Shown piece after piece: positions 44,112-52,282 of a stretch of 54,418 bases of DNA. The stretch lies in NCBI GenBank assembly GCA_938022935.1, contig CALIHL010000041.1, positions 1-54,418 on the forward strand. Direction: 5' to 3'. The notes under the pieces are model-generated. The model had not been told where the DNA came from, made no database searches, and was given only the letters and a program-made list of their open reading frames with translations. This DNA comes from an uncultured Saprospiraceae bacterium. GTDB taxonomy: Bacteria; Bacteroidota; Bacteroidia; Chitinophagales; Saprospiraceae. The position numbers and the translations under genes were made by a program. Position 1 is the stretch's first letter, and the number at the start of each line of letters is the position of its first letter.

Positions 44112-44474
44112 TTATACTGGATAAAAGAACTGTTCTTTTACGATCTTTCCATCCTTGACTTCATAGACACAGATCTGATCTGACTTCATTCTGTCCATTC
44201 CTTTCATTTTCATATCCAAAGCCATCGTGCAGCTAAAGTGATTGCTAGATACGATAGGTCCTTTTAATTCCATACTGTGGATTTGTTCAACAGAGTTCTC
44301 CCATTGCTTTCCTTTGGCGATGATGTTGTCTAATCCTGAGGTTAACTCAGGACCTCTTGCACCTTTAGGTTCGATGCTGACAGCATCTGCTGAATAAAGC
44401 TCAGATTGTGCAGCATGCCAGTCGCCTTTACGGCAGTACTCGACTAATTTGTTTGCAACTTCTTGTGTTGTCAT
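44112..44474 (-). CDS. SnoaL/NTF2-like protein
   Basis: A 120-residue protein of the NTF2/SnoaL alpha+beta barrel type. It has the N-terminal helix TTQEVANKLVEYCRKGDWHAAQ, YSADAVSIEPKG, and an end of paired strands with IVKEQFFYPV. These small proteins act as isomerases, hydrolases or ligand-binding factors. It is 31 bases downstream of the ECF42 sigma gene on the same strand and is probably its operon partner. Ligand unknown. Confidence 0.85.
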   Translation of the reverse strand: MTTQEVANKLVEYCRKGDWHAAQSELYSADAVSIEPKGARGPELTSGLDNIIAKGKQWENSVEQIHSMELKGPIVSSNHFSCTMALDMKMKGMDRMKSDQICVYEVKDGKIVKEQFFYPV

Positions 44475-44505
44475 AGTTGTAGATTTTTAGTTTTAATAAT
44501 TAGAA

Positions 44506-45768
44506 CTACTTGTTCTTAATGTTTTTCAATTTCTTTTTTAAATAGTCTGCTTCTCTTTCTGTATTGCTCGCATGTATCGCTCTTTCTAAAAGTAACTCGA
44601 TATGATACATGTCTTTTAGCTTGCTATATAACTCTACACCGACCATGTAGTATATCGCTTTGTTAGACTTAAATGTATCGGCAGACATGCTGTCAAATAT
44701 CCTTTTAGCATCGTCAATTTCATCAAGGTGCAGATGAACGATGACCAAGTTTAGCAGAACGAGATCGTGCTTCTCTTTTGTATATAGAGCCTTGTAAAGC
44801 GACTTCAATAACTTCCAGTTGGTTTGGTCGATACTATCCGCTATGCAATGTTGGGCACTTATAAAAGCCTCTATTTGAAATTTTGATTTGTCGGGATTCA
44901 ACTCATTTGATCTTTGTAGATAATGATGTCCGATTTTTATAAAGTAAGGATCCCACTTGCTTCTATCTTGGGCATCTAAGAGGATGATGTTGCCTGACTC
45001 ATCGAGTCTGCTCTCGTACCTTGAGATATGGTAACACATCAACGCAAGTAGTGCATAAGTATCGGAGTTTGCCAGTTTATGTTCAGCCAGATATTTGCAT
45101 AAGCGCATCGCTTCAAGACATAAGTCTTTTCTTATCCAGTGTTCCGCATGTGTAGAGTAAAATCCTTCATTAAACAATAGGTACAGGGTAGTGTGTACCA
45201 TCTCTTGCCTATGATCGATCTCTGATTCTTTTGGCCAATCAAAAGACAATTTTTGTTCTTTTATAAATTGTCTCGTCCTGAACAATCTCTTCTTTATAGT
45301 TGACTCACCGATCATGAGTGCACTGCTGATCTCCTTGTTGCCGAGTCCTGCAAAAGTCTTGAGCATAAACGCAAGCTGATCTTCTTTCTTTAACTGAGGG
45401 TGGCATATTAGAAATAGTAGTTTCAACTCAGGATCTTTTACTTCATCTTCATCAAAGACTCCTGGGTCGACATAAGACTCACTTAAGATGTCTTCATTTG
45501 ATGATGCTGACATTCGATGTCTTTTTCTAATCTCATCTATGTAAGCGTTTTGAGCGCTTCGATAAAGCCATCCTTGAGGATTGGAAGGTTGGTCAGCGTA
45601 AGGCCAAGTTTTTAAAGCTTTATAGTAAGCTTCCATTGTGGCATTTTCAATCAACTCTATGTTGCTGACTCCATACCTTCCGATAAGAAGAGATACAATC
45701 TTACCATAAGACTTCCTGAAGAGTTGATCTATTGACTTCCTGTTGTCCGGATCCTCTTGTTTGCTCAC
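44506..45768 (-). CDS. ECF42-type RNA polymerase sigma factor with long C-terminal domain
   Basis: A 420-residue sigma factor. Regions 2 and 4 occupy about 1-160 (NPQGWLYRSAQNAYIDEIRKR and NKEISSALMIGESTIKKRL). A C-terminal DUF6596/TPR-like domain follows (about 185-415) with the family hallmark YLLFNEGFYSTHA and LLDAQDRSKWDPYFI. ECF42 factors are almost always next to a DGPF (YCII-like) gene, as here. The C-terminal domain is thought to control activity in place of an anti-sigma. The start is GTG at 45768, whose first base is the last base of the DGPF stop codon. Confidence 0.93.
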   Translation of the reverse strand: MSKQEDPDNRKSIDQLFRKSYGKIVSLLIGRYGVSNIELIENATMEAYYKALKTWPYADQPSNPQGWLYRSAQNAYIDEIRKRHRMSASSNEDILSESYVDPGVFDEDEVKDPELKLLFLICHPQLKKEDQLAFMLKTFAGLGNKEISSALMIGESTIKKRLFRTRQFIKEQKLSFDWPKESEIDHRQEMVHTTLYLLFNEGFYSTHAEHWIRKDLCLEAMRLCKYLAEHKLANSDTYALLALMCYHISRYESRLDESGNIILLDAQDRSKWDPYFIKIGHHYLQRSNELNPDKSKFQIEAFISAQHCIADSIDQTNWKLLKSLYKALYTKEKHDLVLLNLVIVHLHLDEIDDAKRIFDSMSADTFKSNKAIYYMVGVELYSKLKDMYHIELLLERAIHASNTEREADYLKKKLKNIKNK

Positions 45769-46109
45769 TATTGGAAGTTTTCGATCTCTCTGATTTGTAC
45801 AGTACCTCCGATGTCATACTCTGGGAAGTCTTTACTCATCTCGATCACTTGATCAAGATCGTTGGCCTTCAGAAGGAAGTAACCTGTTACCAGTTCTTTT
45901 GCCTCTACATAAGCGCCATCTGTTACAACATGGCCTTCTCCTACAGAGACAGATCTTGTTTTTAAAGCACGTCCATTGACGAAGTTGTCATCTTTCTTTA
46001 AGTCATCTACCCACTTGTTCCACTTGGCAAGTCTAGCTTGTATCTGATCGGGAGAAAGCTCACTTTGCTCGTAGTCTCCTCCGACGAAAATCATCATAAA
46101 TTCTTTCAT
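45768..46109 (-). CDS. DGPF / YCII-related protein, ECF42 partner
   Basis: A 113-residue ferredoxin-like-fold protein: MKEFMMIFVGGDYEQSE, then WNKWVDDLKK, VSVGEGHVVTDGAYVEAKE and GYFLLKANDLDQVIEM, the usual DGPF layout. I start at the ATG at 46109, where homologues begin, 15 codons inside the longest frame. DGPF proteins are typical target and partner genes of ECF42 sigma factors; their biochemical role is unclear (YCII-like hydrolase or redox). It precedes and overlaps the sigma gene by one base. Confidence 0.9.
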   Translation of the reverse strand: MKEFMMIFVGGDYEQSELSPDQIQARLAKWNKWVDDLKKDDNFVNGRALKTRSVSVGEGHVVTDGAYVEAKELVTGYFLLKANDLDQVIEMSKDFPEYDIGGTVQIREIENFQ

Positions 46110-46225
46110 AGTAGTCTGTTTTGTGTTGTCATATGTCCTAATGACGATTGACACTTGATGAAAGGAGACAAGTTGAGCATTTTTTTTTGTGAAAGTTTGC
46201 TAATGGCTTAAGATTAGTGATTAAG

Positions 46226-46233
46226 TATCTTTG
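46226..46233 (+). promoter_or_regulatory. -7 box TATCTTTG at the modA start
   Basis: A full TAnnTTTG match ends only five bases before the modA ATG at 46239. Transcription would start within a base or two of the start codon, suggesting a leaderless message. Confidence 0.5.
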
Positions 46234-46238
46234 TTGAT

Positions 46239-47012
46239 ATGAGGAGTGATTGGGTTAAAGTGAGTGTTAGCGTTGCCCTTTTGGGTTGGCTCTGTCTTGT
46301 GATGATCAGCGCTAGCTGTAACAAATCATCATCAAATGACCTCATCATAGCCACATCTGCCAATATGCAGTACGTAATGAATGATCTAATCGAGGCCTTT
46401 GAAAAAGAGAATGACATAATCTGTCGATCAGTCGTGAGCTCTTCAGGAAAGCTAACTGCCCAGATATCGTCTGGTGCTCCCTATGATCTGTTTTTTTCGG
46501 CTGACAAGAAGTATCCAGAGCAATTGTTTCAAGAGGGCTTAACCAAAGACACACCTTCGGTTTATGCCTATGGGCATCTTGCTATGTGGTCGATGACTCT
46601 TGATAAGAAGGATCTTTTAGATCTCAGTGCAGGTAATGTAAAACGCATAGCCATAGCCAATCCAAAGATGGCTCCTTACGGTAGAGCCGCACAACAAATG
46701 TTGGATCACTACAAGTACCTGAGAGTTGCTGACAAACTTGTATTTGGCGAAAGCATCTCTCAAGTGAATCAGTTTGTTTCTTCAGAAGTGGTAGATATTG
46801 GTATCACATCTTTGTCAGTTGTGCTTTCTCCGATCTTGGAGAACCAAGGTGCTTGGACTGAAGTTGATACAACCACCTATGATCCCATTGCTCAGAGCAT
46901 GGTCATTGTTTCTAAAAAGAATCAGAAATTAGAATCAGCTGAATTATTTAAAAAATTTGTTGGCTCTACTCAGGCTAAAAGCATTTTAAAGAAATTCGGT
47001 TTTACATTTTAG
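46239..47012 (+). CDS. modA: Molybdate ABC transporter substrate-binding lipoprotein
   Basis: A 257-residue periplasmic binding protein with a lipoprotein signal ending ISASC (Cys27). The ModA pattern is clear: LIIATSANMQYVMNDLIEAF, SSGKLTAQISSGAPYDLFFSAD with the oxyanion-binding serines, and IAIANPKMAPYGRAAQQML. It captures molybdate or tungstate for import. No modB or modC is adjacent, so the permease must be encoded elsewhere. Next to it a sodium-solute symporter gene converges, 12 bases away. Confidence 0.9.
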   Translation: MRSDWVKVSVSVALLGWLCLVMISASCNKSSSNDLIIATSANMQYVMNDLIEAFEKENDIICRSVVSSSGKLTAQISSGAPYDLFFSADKKYPEQLFQEGLTKDTPSVYAYGHLAMWSMTLDKKDLLDLSAGNVKRIAIANPKMAPYGRAAQQMLDHYKYLRVADKLVFGESISQVNQFVSSEVVDIGITSLSVVLSPILENQGAWTEVDTTTYDPIAQSMVIVSKKNQKLESAELFKKFVGSTQAKSILKKFGFTF

Positions 47013-47024
47013 TACCAATGGTCA

Positions 47025-48575
47025 TCAATGAAATATAACATGTACGAAGACCAGCAATGCCATAAGTGCCCAGCCATACCATTCTATCTTTTTTCCATCT
47101 GATACAAAGAGGTCTTTCCAAGTACTAAGTCCGCCAGATATGCTGATGAGTATCACTGTTATTAATCCACTCATGATCACAAAGAATGCCCTGACAAAGT
47201 AATTCATGTCAGGGAACAAATAAAGGATCAAAAACTGAACAGGCACTGTCATTACAAAACCTATCATCGCCCCTTTGTGAGATGGTTTGATCAAAAGAAC
47301 AGCACTACAAATCAAAACGACAATCCCACAATTAACAAAATACCTTAGTTGGTTAAGTGTATGTGTGAAAGCTGATTCTGGATTGTTAAATTTTATATAC
47401 AGCAATATCAGTCCCATCAATATACCGGTAAAAAGTGCGACGAGAATAGTCTTTCTTCCTACACTGATCATAGAAGCATCTGACGCCTCTTTATTCAGAT
47501 ATCCTTTGTAGATGTCTACGCTCCATAGTGTGGCCAAAGAATTGAAAGTAGAATCTACTGTGCTCATCAATGATGCAAACAATGCGCAAAGAATCAAACC
47601 TTTAAGTCCAATGGGTAGGAAGTTTGATACGAGATATGGAAATGCCATATCTGGATCTTCAAGTCCTCCTTGTTCTTGAAGTATGACAAATAGCGCGATG
47701 CCAGGTATGATGATGATTAAGGCCATGACATACTTCATGATGCCGCCGACCATCAGTCCGATCTGCGCTTCCTTGAGTGACTTGGCAGCAAGAGAGCGTT
47801 GCATCACAGTTTGGTTGGCACACCAATAGTTGATATTCAAAAAGAACAATCCAAACATATGAATCCAAGGCAAAGTCTCATGATCAGCGGGCAGATGAAG
47901 ATGCATATGTCCAGAGGCTTTTTCATAAAGGGCTGACCAACCGCCTGCATGTTGGAGTGATACAATTAGAACAACGATACCACCCAAAAGTAATATCGTA
48001 AATTGAATAATGTCAGTTTTGACAACTGCGCTCAAGCCTCCGAAATATGTATAAACTGCTGAAAATATCCCAAGTCCTACAATTAGAATGCCTACTCTTA
48101 TGATTTTATCTTCATGGATGATAGAGAGGTATTCGCCAAAGACTTGTTCTGCCGCATATGCTCCCCAAAACAATGCTGCTCCTAAAGTGATCGTGCCAAA
48201 TAGAGCTATGTTGGCTATGGTGTAGCCAAGTCCAACTGTGTTGCCCAATCTCATCTTTATAAACTGTGTGATGGTGATTACTCTTTCTCTAAGATACATC
48301 GGGACAAAAACAAAGGCTGCTAACAATATGCCTTGGATTGCATTGATCTCAAGGTTGGCTTGCGCTAAACCAAACAAATAAGCAGAACCCATCATGCCCA
48401 GAAATTGATAACCATTAATATTAGTTGCGATTGTGGATAGGGCTATTGATGGCCATCTGAGATTTCGATTGCTTAGAAAGTATGACTCTACACTTTCTGC
48501 TGCCGATGATTTAGCGCTCAACGCGGTGACCATAATGATGGCGAAGTATGACAATACGATAATCAGATCTATCAT
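47025..48575 (-). CDS. Sodium:solute symporter family transporter
   Basis: A 516-residue SSS-family carrier with about 13 membrane helices. I start at the ATG at 48575 (MIDLIIVLSYFAIIMV), since the 20 codons upstream overlap the neighbouring gene's promoter. Landmarks include SYFLSNRNLRWPSIALS, INGYQFLGMMGSAY and AVYTYFGGLSAVVKTD, the sodium-site helix. The family imports sugars, amino acids, nucleosides or sialic acid. Substrate unknown. Divergent from dgkA. Confidence 0.93.
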   Translation of the reverse strand: MIDLIIVLSYFAIIMVTALSAKSSAAESVESYFLSNRNLRWPSIALSTIATNINGYQFLGMMGSAYLFGLAQANLEINAIQGILLAAFVFVPMYLRERVITITQFIKMRLGNTVGLGYTIANIALFGTITLGAALFWGAYAAEQVFGEYLSIIHEDKIIRVGILIVGLGIFSAVYTYFGGLSAVVKTDIIQFTILLLGGIVVLIVSLQHAGGWSALYEKASGHMHLHLPADHETLPWIHMFGLFFLNINYWCANQTVMQRSLAAKSLKEAQIGLMVGGIMKYVMALIIIIPGIALFVILQEQGGLEDPDMAFPYLVSNFLPIGLKGLILCALFASLMSTVDSTFNSLATLWSVDIYKGYLNKEASDASMISVGRKTILVALFTGILMGLILLYIKFNNPESAFTHTLNQLRYFVNCGIVVLICSAVLLIKPSHKGAMIGFVMTVPVQFLILYLFPDMNYFVRAFFVIMSGLITVILISISGGLSTWKDLFVSDGKKIEWYGWALMALLVFVHVIFH

Positions 48576-48634
48576 AGACTTCGGAAATATAAGATTTGAT
48601 TGCTTAATTTCTTTTATTGCAGATAGACATATCA

Positions 48635-49015
48635 ATGCGAGTCATGATTAAATCAAGATTATCCAGTTTTACTTATGCCTTTAGCGGCATCAAGATGGCC
48701 ATAAGAACTGAGGCTAATATGAAGATTCATTTGTTCGTCACGACCTTAGTTTTATTTGCAGCAGTACTCTTCGATGTCACAAGAATGCATTGGATGATCT
48801 TACTCTTATGTATCGGTTGGGTGCTGATGGCGGAGATGATCAATAGTTCGATAGAAGCGCTTTGTGACTTCACAACTAAGGAGCAACACCCTAAGATTAA
48901 GTTGATCAAAGACATGGCAGCTGGAGCCGTCTTGATATCTGCGATTGTCGCTTCTATTGTTGGTTTGCTCATTTTTTTACCATATATCCAGTCTTACTTG
49001 AAGTTAATGAGATAA
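48635..49015 (+). CDS. dgkA: Diacylglycerol/undecaprenol kinase family protein
   Basis: A 126-residue trimeric-type membrane kinase: SFTYAFSGIKMAIRTEANMKIHL, a helix, then AEMINSSIEALCDFT with the catalytic Glu and the DMAAGAVLISAI helix, three membrane segments in all. In Bacteroidota such proteins phosphorylate diacylglycerol or undecaprenol. The start is uncertain: ATGs at 48617, 48635 and 48644 are in frame; I chose 48635 because it leaves the usual short lead before the first conserved Arg. Confidence 0.9.
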   Translation: MRVMIKSRLSSFTYAFSGIKMAIRTEANMKIHLFVTTLVLFAAVLFDVTRMHWMILLLCIGWVLMAEMINSSIEALCDFTTKEQHPKIKLIKDMAAGAVLISAIVASIVGLLIFLPYIQSYLKLMR

Positions 49016-49064
49016 TATTCGGATTTTATAGATCGTTTTATATTGATAAGTTCATGTCGACCTT

Positions 49065-49964
49065 ATGTGTAAGAGACTATTTTCAGATTGGACCACCTAT
49101 CTCAGTAAGATACCCGTCTTGGTGTTTTGCCTGTTGTCTCCTATCCTTTTAATAAGTCAAAAAGAACTCAATCCGAAGTTTACCAATTTTGAAGGAGTCG
49201 TATACGAGCTACCTCATGATTCGCTTCCCCTAGGTTACAGACCGTATGTAGAAGAACTAGAACCAGTTTCTAAGTTAAAATGGAAGAAGATAATGGTTCG
49301 TGTCAGAGAAACCTCAGAGCCATTTACCGATGTAGAAATGACAAAAGGCTTTGGTCTGATCTTCGAGAATCAAATGATGATACCAGAGGATGGTTATTAT
49401 GAATTTATACTGGCCAGTGATGATGGATCTAAGTTGTGGATAGATGATGAGCTTGTTGTAGATAATGACGGGATACATAAGATGAAAGTGGTCCGAGATA
49501 GTGTCAATCTAAAAAGGGGCCTATATCCTATAAAGCTATGGTATTATCAAGCACTTCCATCGAAGTATGGATTTATATTTGATAGCAGATATCTTGGTCC
49601 AGAGATAACAGAGACAACTGATCCCATTGTCTGGGATGGAGATTTTCTTTTCGAATTTGATCACTATGAGTTAAGCGAAGAAGGTTTTGCAAAATTAGAT
49701 AGCTTAGTTCATCTTATATCTGATAAGAAGATTGAAGCGATTACTATCATGGGACATACAGACGATGTCGGATCTTTGGATTACAATTATTCTTTATCAG
49801 AAAAGAGAGCCCAATCTATCAAAGAGTATATCCAATCGACAGTTAGTCAGGTCAAAGTTAAGTTGACTGCTATCGGATACGGAGAGCAACAACCAAGAGT
49901 CCCCAATGACTCACCCATCAATAGAGCAAAAAATAGAAGGGTAGAGTTGCTTCTCAATCAATGA
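49065..49964 (+). CDS. PA14 - OmpA domain envelope protein
   Basis: A 299-residue protein with an N-terminal membrane/signal segment (about 13-31). A PA14 domain follows (about 45-185, with YYEFILASDDGSKLWIDDELVVDND), then an OmpA C-terminal peptidoglycan-binding domain (about 200-298, GHTDDVGSLDYNYSLSEKRA and NRRVE). PA14 binds sugars; the OmpA domain grips peptidoglycan, so the protein could tether a glycan to the cell wall. It is a compact single protein without a beta-barrel. Confidence 0.9.
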   Translation: MCKRLFSDWTTYLSKIPVLVFCLLSPILLISQKELNPKFTNFEGVVYELPHDSLPLGYRPYVEELEPVSKLKWKKIMVRVRETSEPFTDVEMTKGFGLIFENQMMIPEDGYYEFILASDDGSKLWIDDELVVDNDGIHKMKVVRDSVNLKRGLYPIKLWYYQALPSKYGFIFDSRYLGPEITETTDPIVWDGDFLFEFDHYELSEEGFAKLDSLVHLISDKKIEAITIMGHTDDVGSLDYNYSLSEKRAQSIKEYIQSTVSQVKVKLTAIGYGEQQPRVPNDSPINRAKNRRVELLLNQ

Positions 49965-49978
49965 TCTTGATTTAATGA

Positions 49979-50908
49979 TCAGTGATTGTACTTGAAGATC
50001 TTAGCGACACCGTATTTTCCTTCGTTGCTGATGTAGAGATTGTTTTCATTGTCAAATACTATTCCCTCTGGCTGTCTATGCAGGTCTTTATCTAAGAAGT
50101 CTAATGATTTGATATTTGTCATACGATCAAGAACAACCATAGTCTTACCAACACTTGATAGTATGTAATAAGAGTTGTCATTTTGATTGTAAGCTATCGC
50201 TGATGGAGCAAAAGACTTGATTCGCTTTTTATAATCTTTCTTTTTTGCCTCATCAAGCAAAGAAGATGATAATTGAGTATCGCAAAATTGTAAAAGCGTA
50301 CTATCTGCAATTATAATTATAGGTTCTTCTTTGAATTGTTGATTGGCCACATCAAAGCCGTAAACGACTTTTGTCTTTTTTAATCCTTGGTCTGCCTTTA
50401 TACTTGGCTTTCCTTTGCACGCCAGTAGCAACATCGAGGTAGTTGGATCATAGCCAAGGCCTTCGATATCGTTGTTTCCTTTAAGACTGGTGGGTATTGG
50501 ATTTGATTTACCGTCTTTTAAGACTTGATGAAGAGTGCCATTACTCTCTACTGCGTACACCAAGTTATCTACTACTTCGATACCTTCATAATCTCCCTTG
50601 CCCGCAAAGTCATGAGTTGAATTCACTTCTCCATTGTTTATATCTAATCTGTAACTCACGCCCATCTCATCATTGATGGCGATCAGCTCCTTATTTGTTG
50701 CGTCGAATGCAAGTCCTGAGATTTCTTTCAATTTTGATGTCAGTGACCAAACCTGATCAGGTGCGTTGATCTGATACGCAGATTGAGCAGGAGATATGTT
50801 TACAATAGCCTCTGCTGTTTTCTTTGGAGTACCTTTTTTTTCTTTATCGCAACTTCCTAAGTTGATCATTAGAAGAGCTGTCAAGATCCACATAAATAAA
50901 CTTTGCAT
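49979..50908 (-). CDS. SdiA-regulated-like lipoprotein
   Basis: A 309-residue protein. I start at the ATG at 50908, giving the signal MQSLFMWILTALLMINLGSC, because the longest frame would overlap the upstream gene by 17 bases. The mature part is a beta-propeller-like fold with the SdiA-regulated features LKEISGLAFDATNKELIAIND and GKGDYEGIEVVD, and a C-terminal RQPEGIVFDNENNLYISNEG. Its function is unknown. It follows the LLM monooxygenase gene by four bases, implying co-transcription. Confidence 0.85.
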   Translation of the reverse strand: MQSLFMWILTALLMINLGSCDKEKKGTPKKTAEAIVNISPAQSAYQINAPDQVWSLTSKLKEISGLAFDATNKELIAINDEMGVSYRLDINNGEVNSTHDFAGKGDYEGIEVVDNLVYAVESNGTLHQVLKDGKSNPIPTSLKGNNDIEGLGYDPTTSMLLLACKGKPSIKADQGLKKTKVVYGFDVANQQFKEEPIIIIADSTLLQFCDTQLSSSLLDEAKKKDYKKRIKSFAPSAIAYNQNDNSYYILSSVGKTMVVLDRMTNIKSLDFLDKDLHRQPEGIVFDNENNLYISNEGKYGVAKIFKYNH

Positions 50909-50912
50909 GATT

Positions 50913-52070
50913 TTATTTTCTGATTGCATTTGCTAGTGGTGTGAGCGGTGGTGATAAAGGTATACGTTTTTGAACTACCGGCATAGAGCAGGTCTTGACC
51001 CGAGGGAGTACATACTTAGCGAACAAATTACATTCTTCAAGATGTGGATATCCAGAAAAAATAAAAGACCGAATCCCCATGTCCATATAGCGGTTGATCT
51101 TTTCTACGATTTGATCTGGGTTGCCAACAAGGGCTGCACCACAACCTGACCGAGCTTTGCCTATGCCTGTCCATAAGTGATCTTCGACATATCCGTCGTT
51201 ATCACTTTCTAATCGCATCTCACTTTGTCGTGAGACCCCAAGAGACTTTGCGTCAAGCGCTCTGTTGCGTATTTCGGCGCCAGCCTCAATATCTATATGA
51301 GACATAAGTGTCCTTGCTGCGGCACGTGCTTCATCTTCAGTCTCACGAACGATCACATGCACGCGTAGTCCAAAATCAACCTTTCTACCATAGTTGGCCG
51401 CCTTTAGACTCATCTGTGCCATAAGCTCTAGCAGTCGAGACTCCGTCTCTGGCCACATGAGATAGACATCACAATGCTCGGCGCATAAATCAACCCCTGC
51501 AGGTGAATATCCTCCAAAGTAGAGAAGTGGTCCGCCGTTTTGCTGGTACGGCTTCACTGGCTCTGAGCCAAGTTGGATATTATAAAATGAACCTGCAAAG
51601 TCGATCTGCTCCTGAGTCCAGCCTTGTTTTAATATCTGGATGACTTCTCTTGATCTTTGATATCTGTCTTCTGAAGAGAGCTTAGTGCCAGGCAGATCTG
51701 ATGAGATGATATTGATGGTCAATCTTCCCTTGAGGATATGATCCAGAGTTGCAATCGCACGTCCTAACATGGGCGGATGGATCTCTCCACATCTGATAGC
51801 TGTCAAGAGGTTGATGTTCTTTGTCAATGGTGCTACCGCTGATGCAAATGTCATGGTGTCTTGACCTACCTGATAAGAGGAAGGGCAGAGTATGTTGCGA
51901 TAACCAAGTTTGTCTGCCGTAAGAAGGATGTTGGAAGCATTAGCCCAGTTACTCCTATACTGGGGATCATGAGCACCCAAGTACTGATCATCACCATTGC
52001 AGATGGGAGCAAACCATGATACCTCTGCTGCATCAAGAGATGAAGATCTTATATCGATTTTGGTTCTCAT
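50913..52070 (-). CDS. LLM-class flavin-dependent monooxygenase, SsuD-like
   Basis: A 385-residue bacterial-luciferase-like TIM-barrel monooxygenase close in layout to alkanesulfonate monooxygenase SsuD. It has [58 protein letters not shown] and [11 protein letters not shown]. SsuD uses FMNH2 from a partner reductase to release sulfite from alkanesulfonates. No ssuE, ssuA, ssuB or ssuC gene is nearby, so the substrate is not settled. Confidence 0.9.
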   Translation of the reverse strand: MRTKIDIRSSSLDAAEVSWFAPICNGDDQYLGAHDPQYRSNWANASNILLTADKLGYRNILCPSSYQVGQDTMTFASAVAPLTKNINLLTAIRCGEIHPPMLGRAIATLDHILKGRLTINIISSDLPGTKLSSEDRYQRSREVIQILKQGWTQEQIDFAGSFYNIQLGSEPVKPYQQNGGPLLYFGGYSPAGVDLCAEHCDVYLMWPETESRLLELMAQMSLKAANYGRKVDFGLRVHVIVRETEDEARAAARTLMSHIDIEAGAEIRNRALDAKSLGVSRQSEMRLESDNDGYVEDHLWTGIGKARSGCGAALVGNPDQIVEKINRYMDMGIRSFIFSGYPHLEECNLFAKYVLPRVKTCSMPVVQKRIPLSPPLTPLANAIRK

Positions 52071-52282
52071 GTTTCTAAACTTCTATTCTTCGGCTTCCGT
52101 TATTTAGGCAATGACCGTGTTATGACAATTTTACTCAATCTAAGCTTAATAATCCGTCGATAAAGTGAATAAATAGCGTGATATTTGATTGTCGTTAAAA
52201 CTTACCCTTTTCCTAAAAGGTAATACAAACTATTAGAGTAGATAATATTGATCTTAAGTCTGAATCTTAAGCAGTGTAACGT

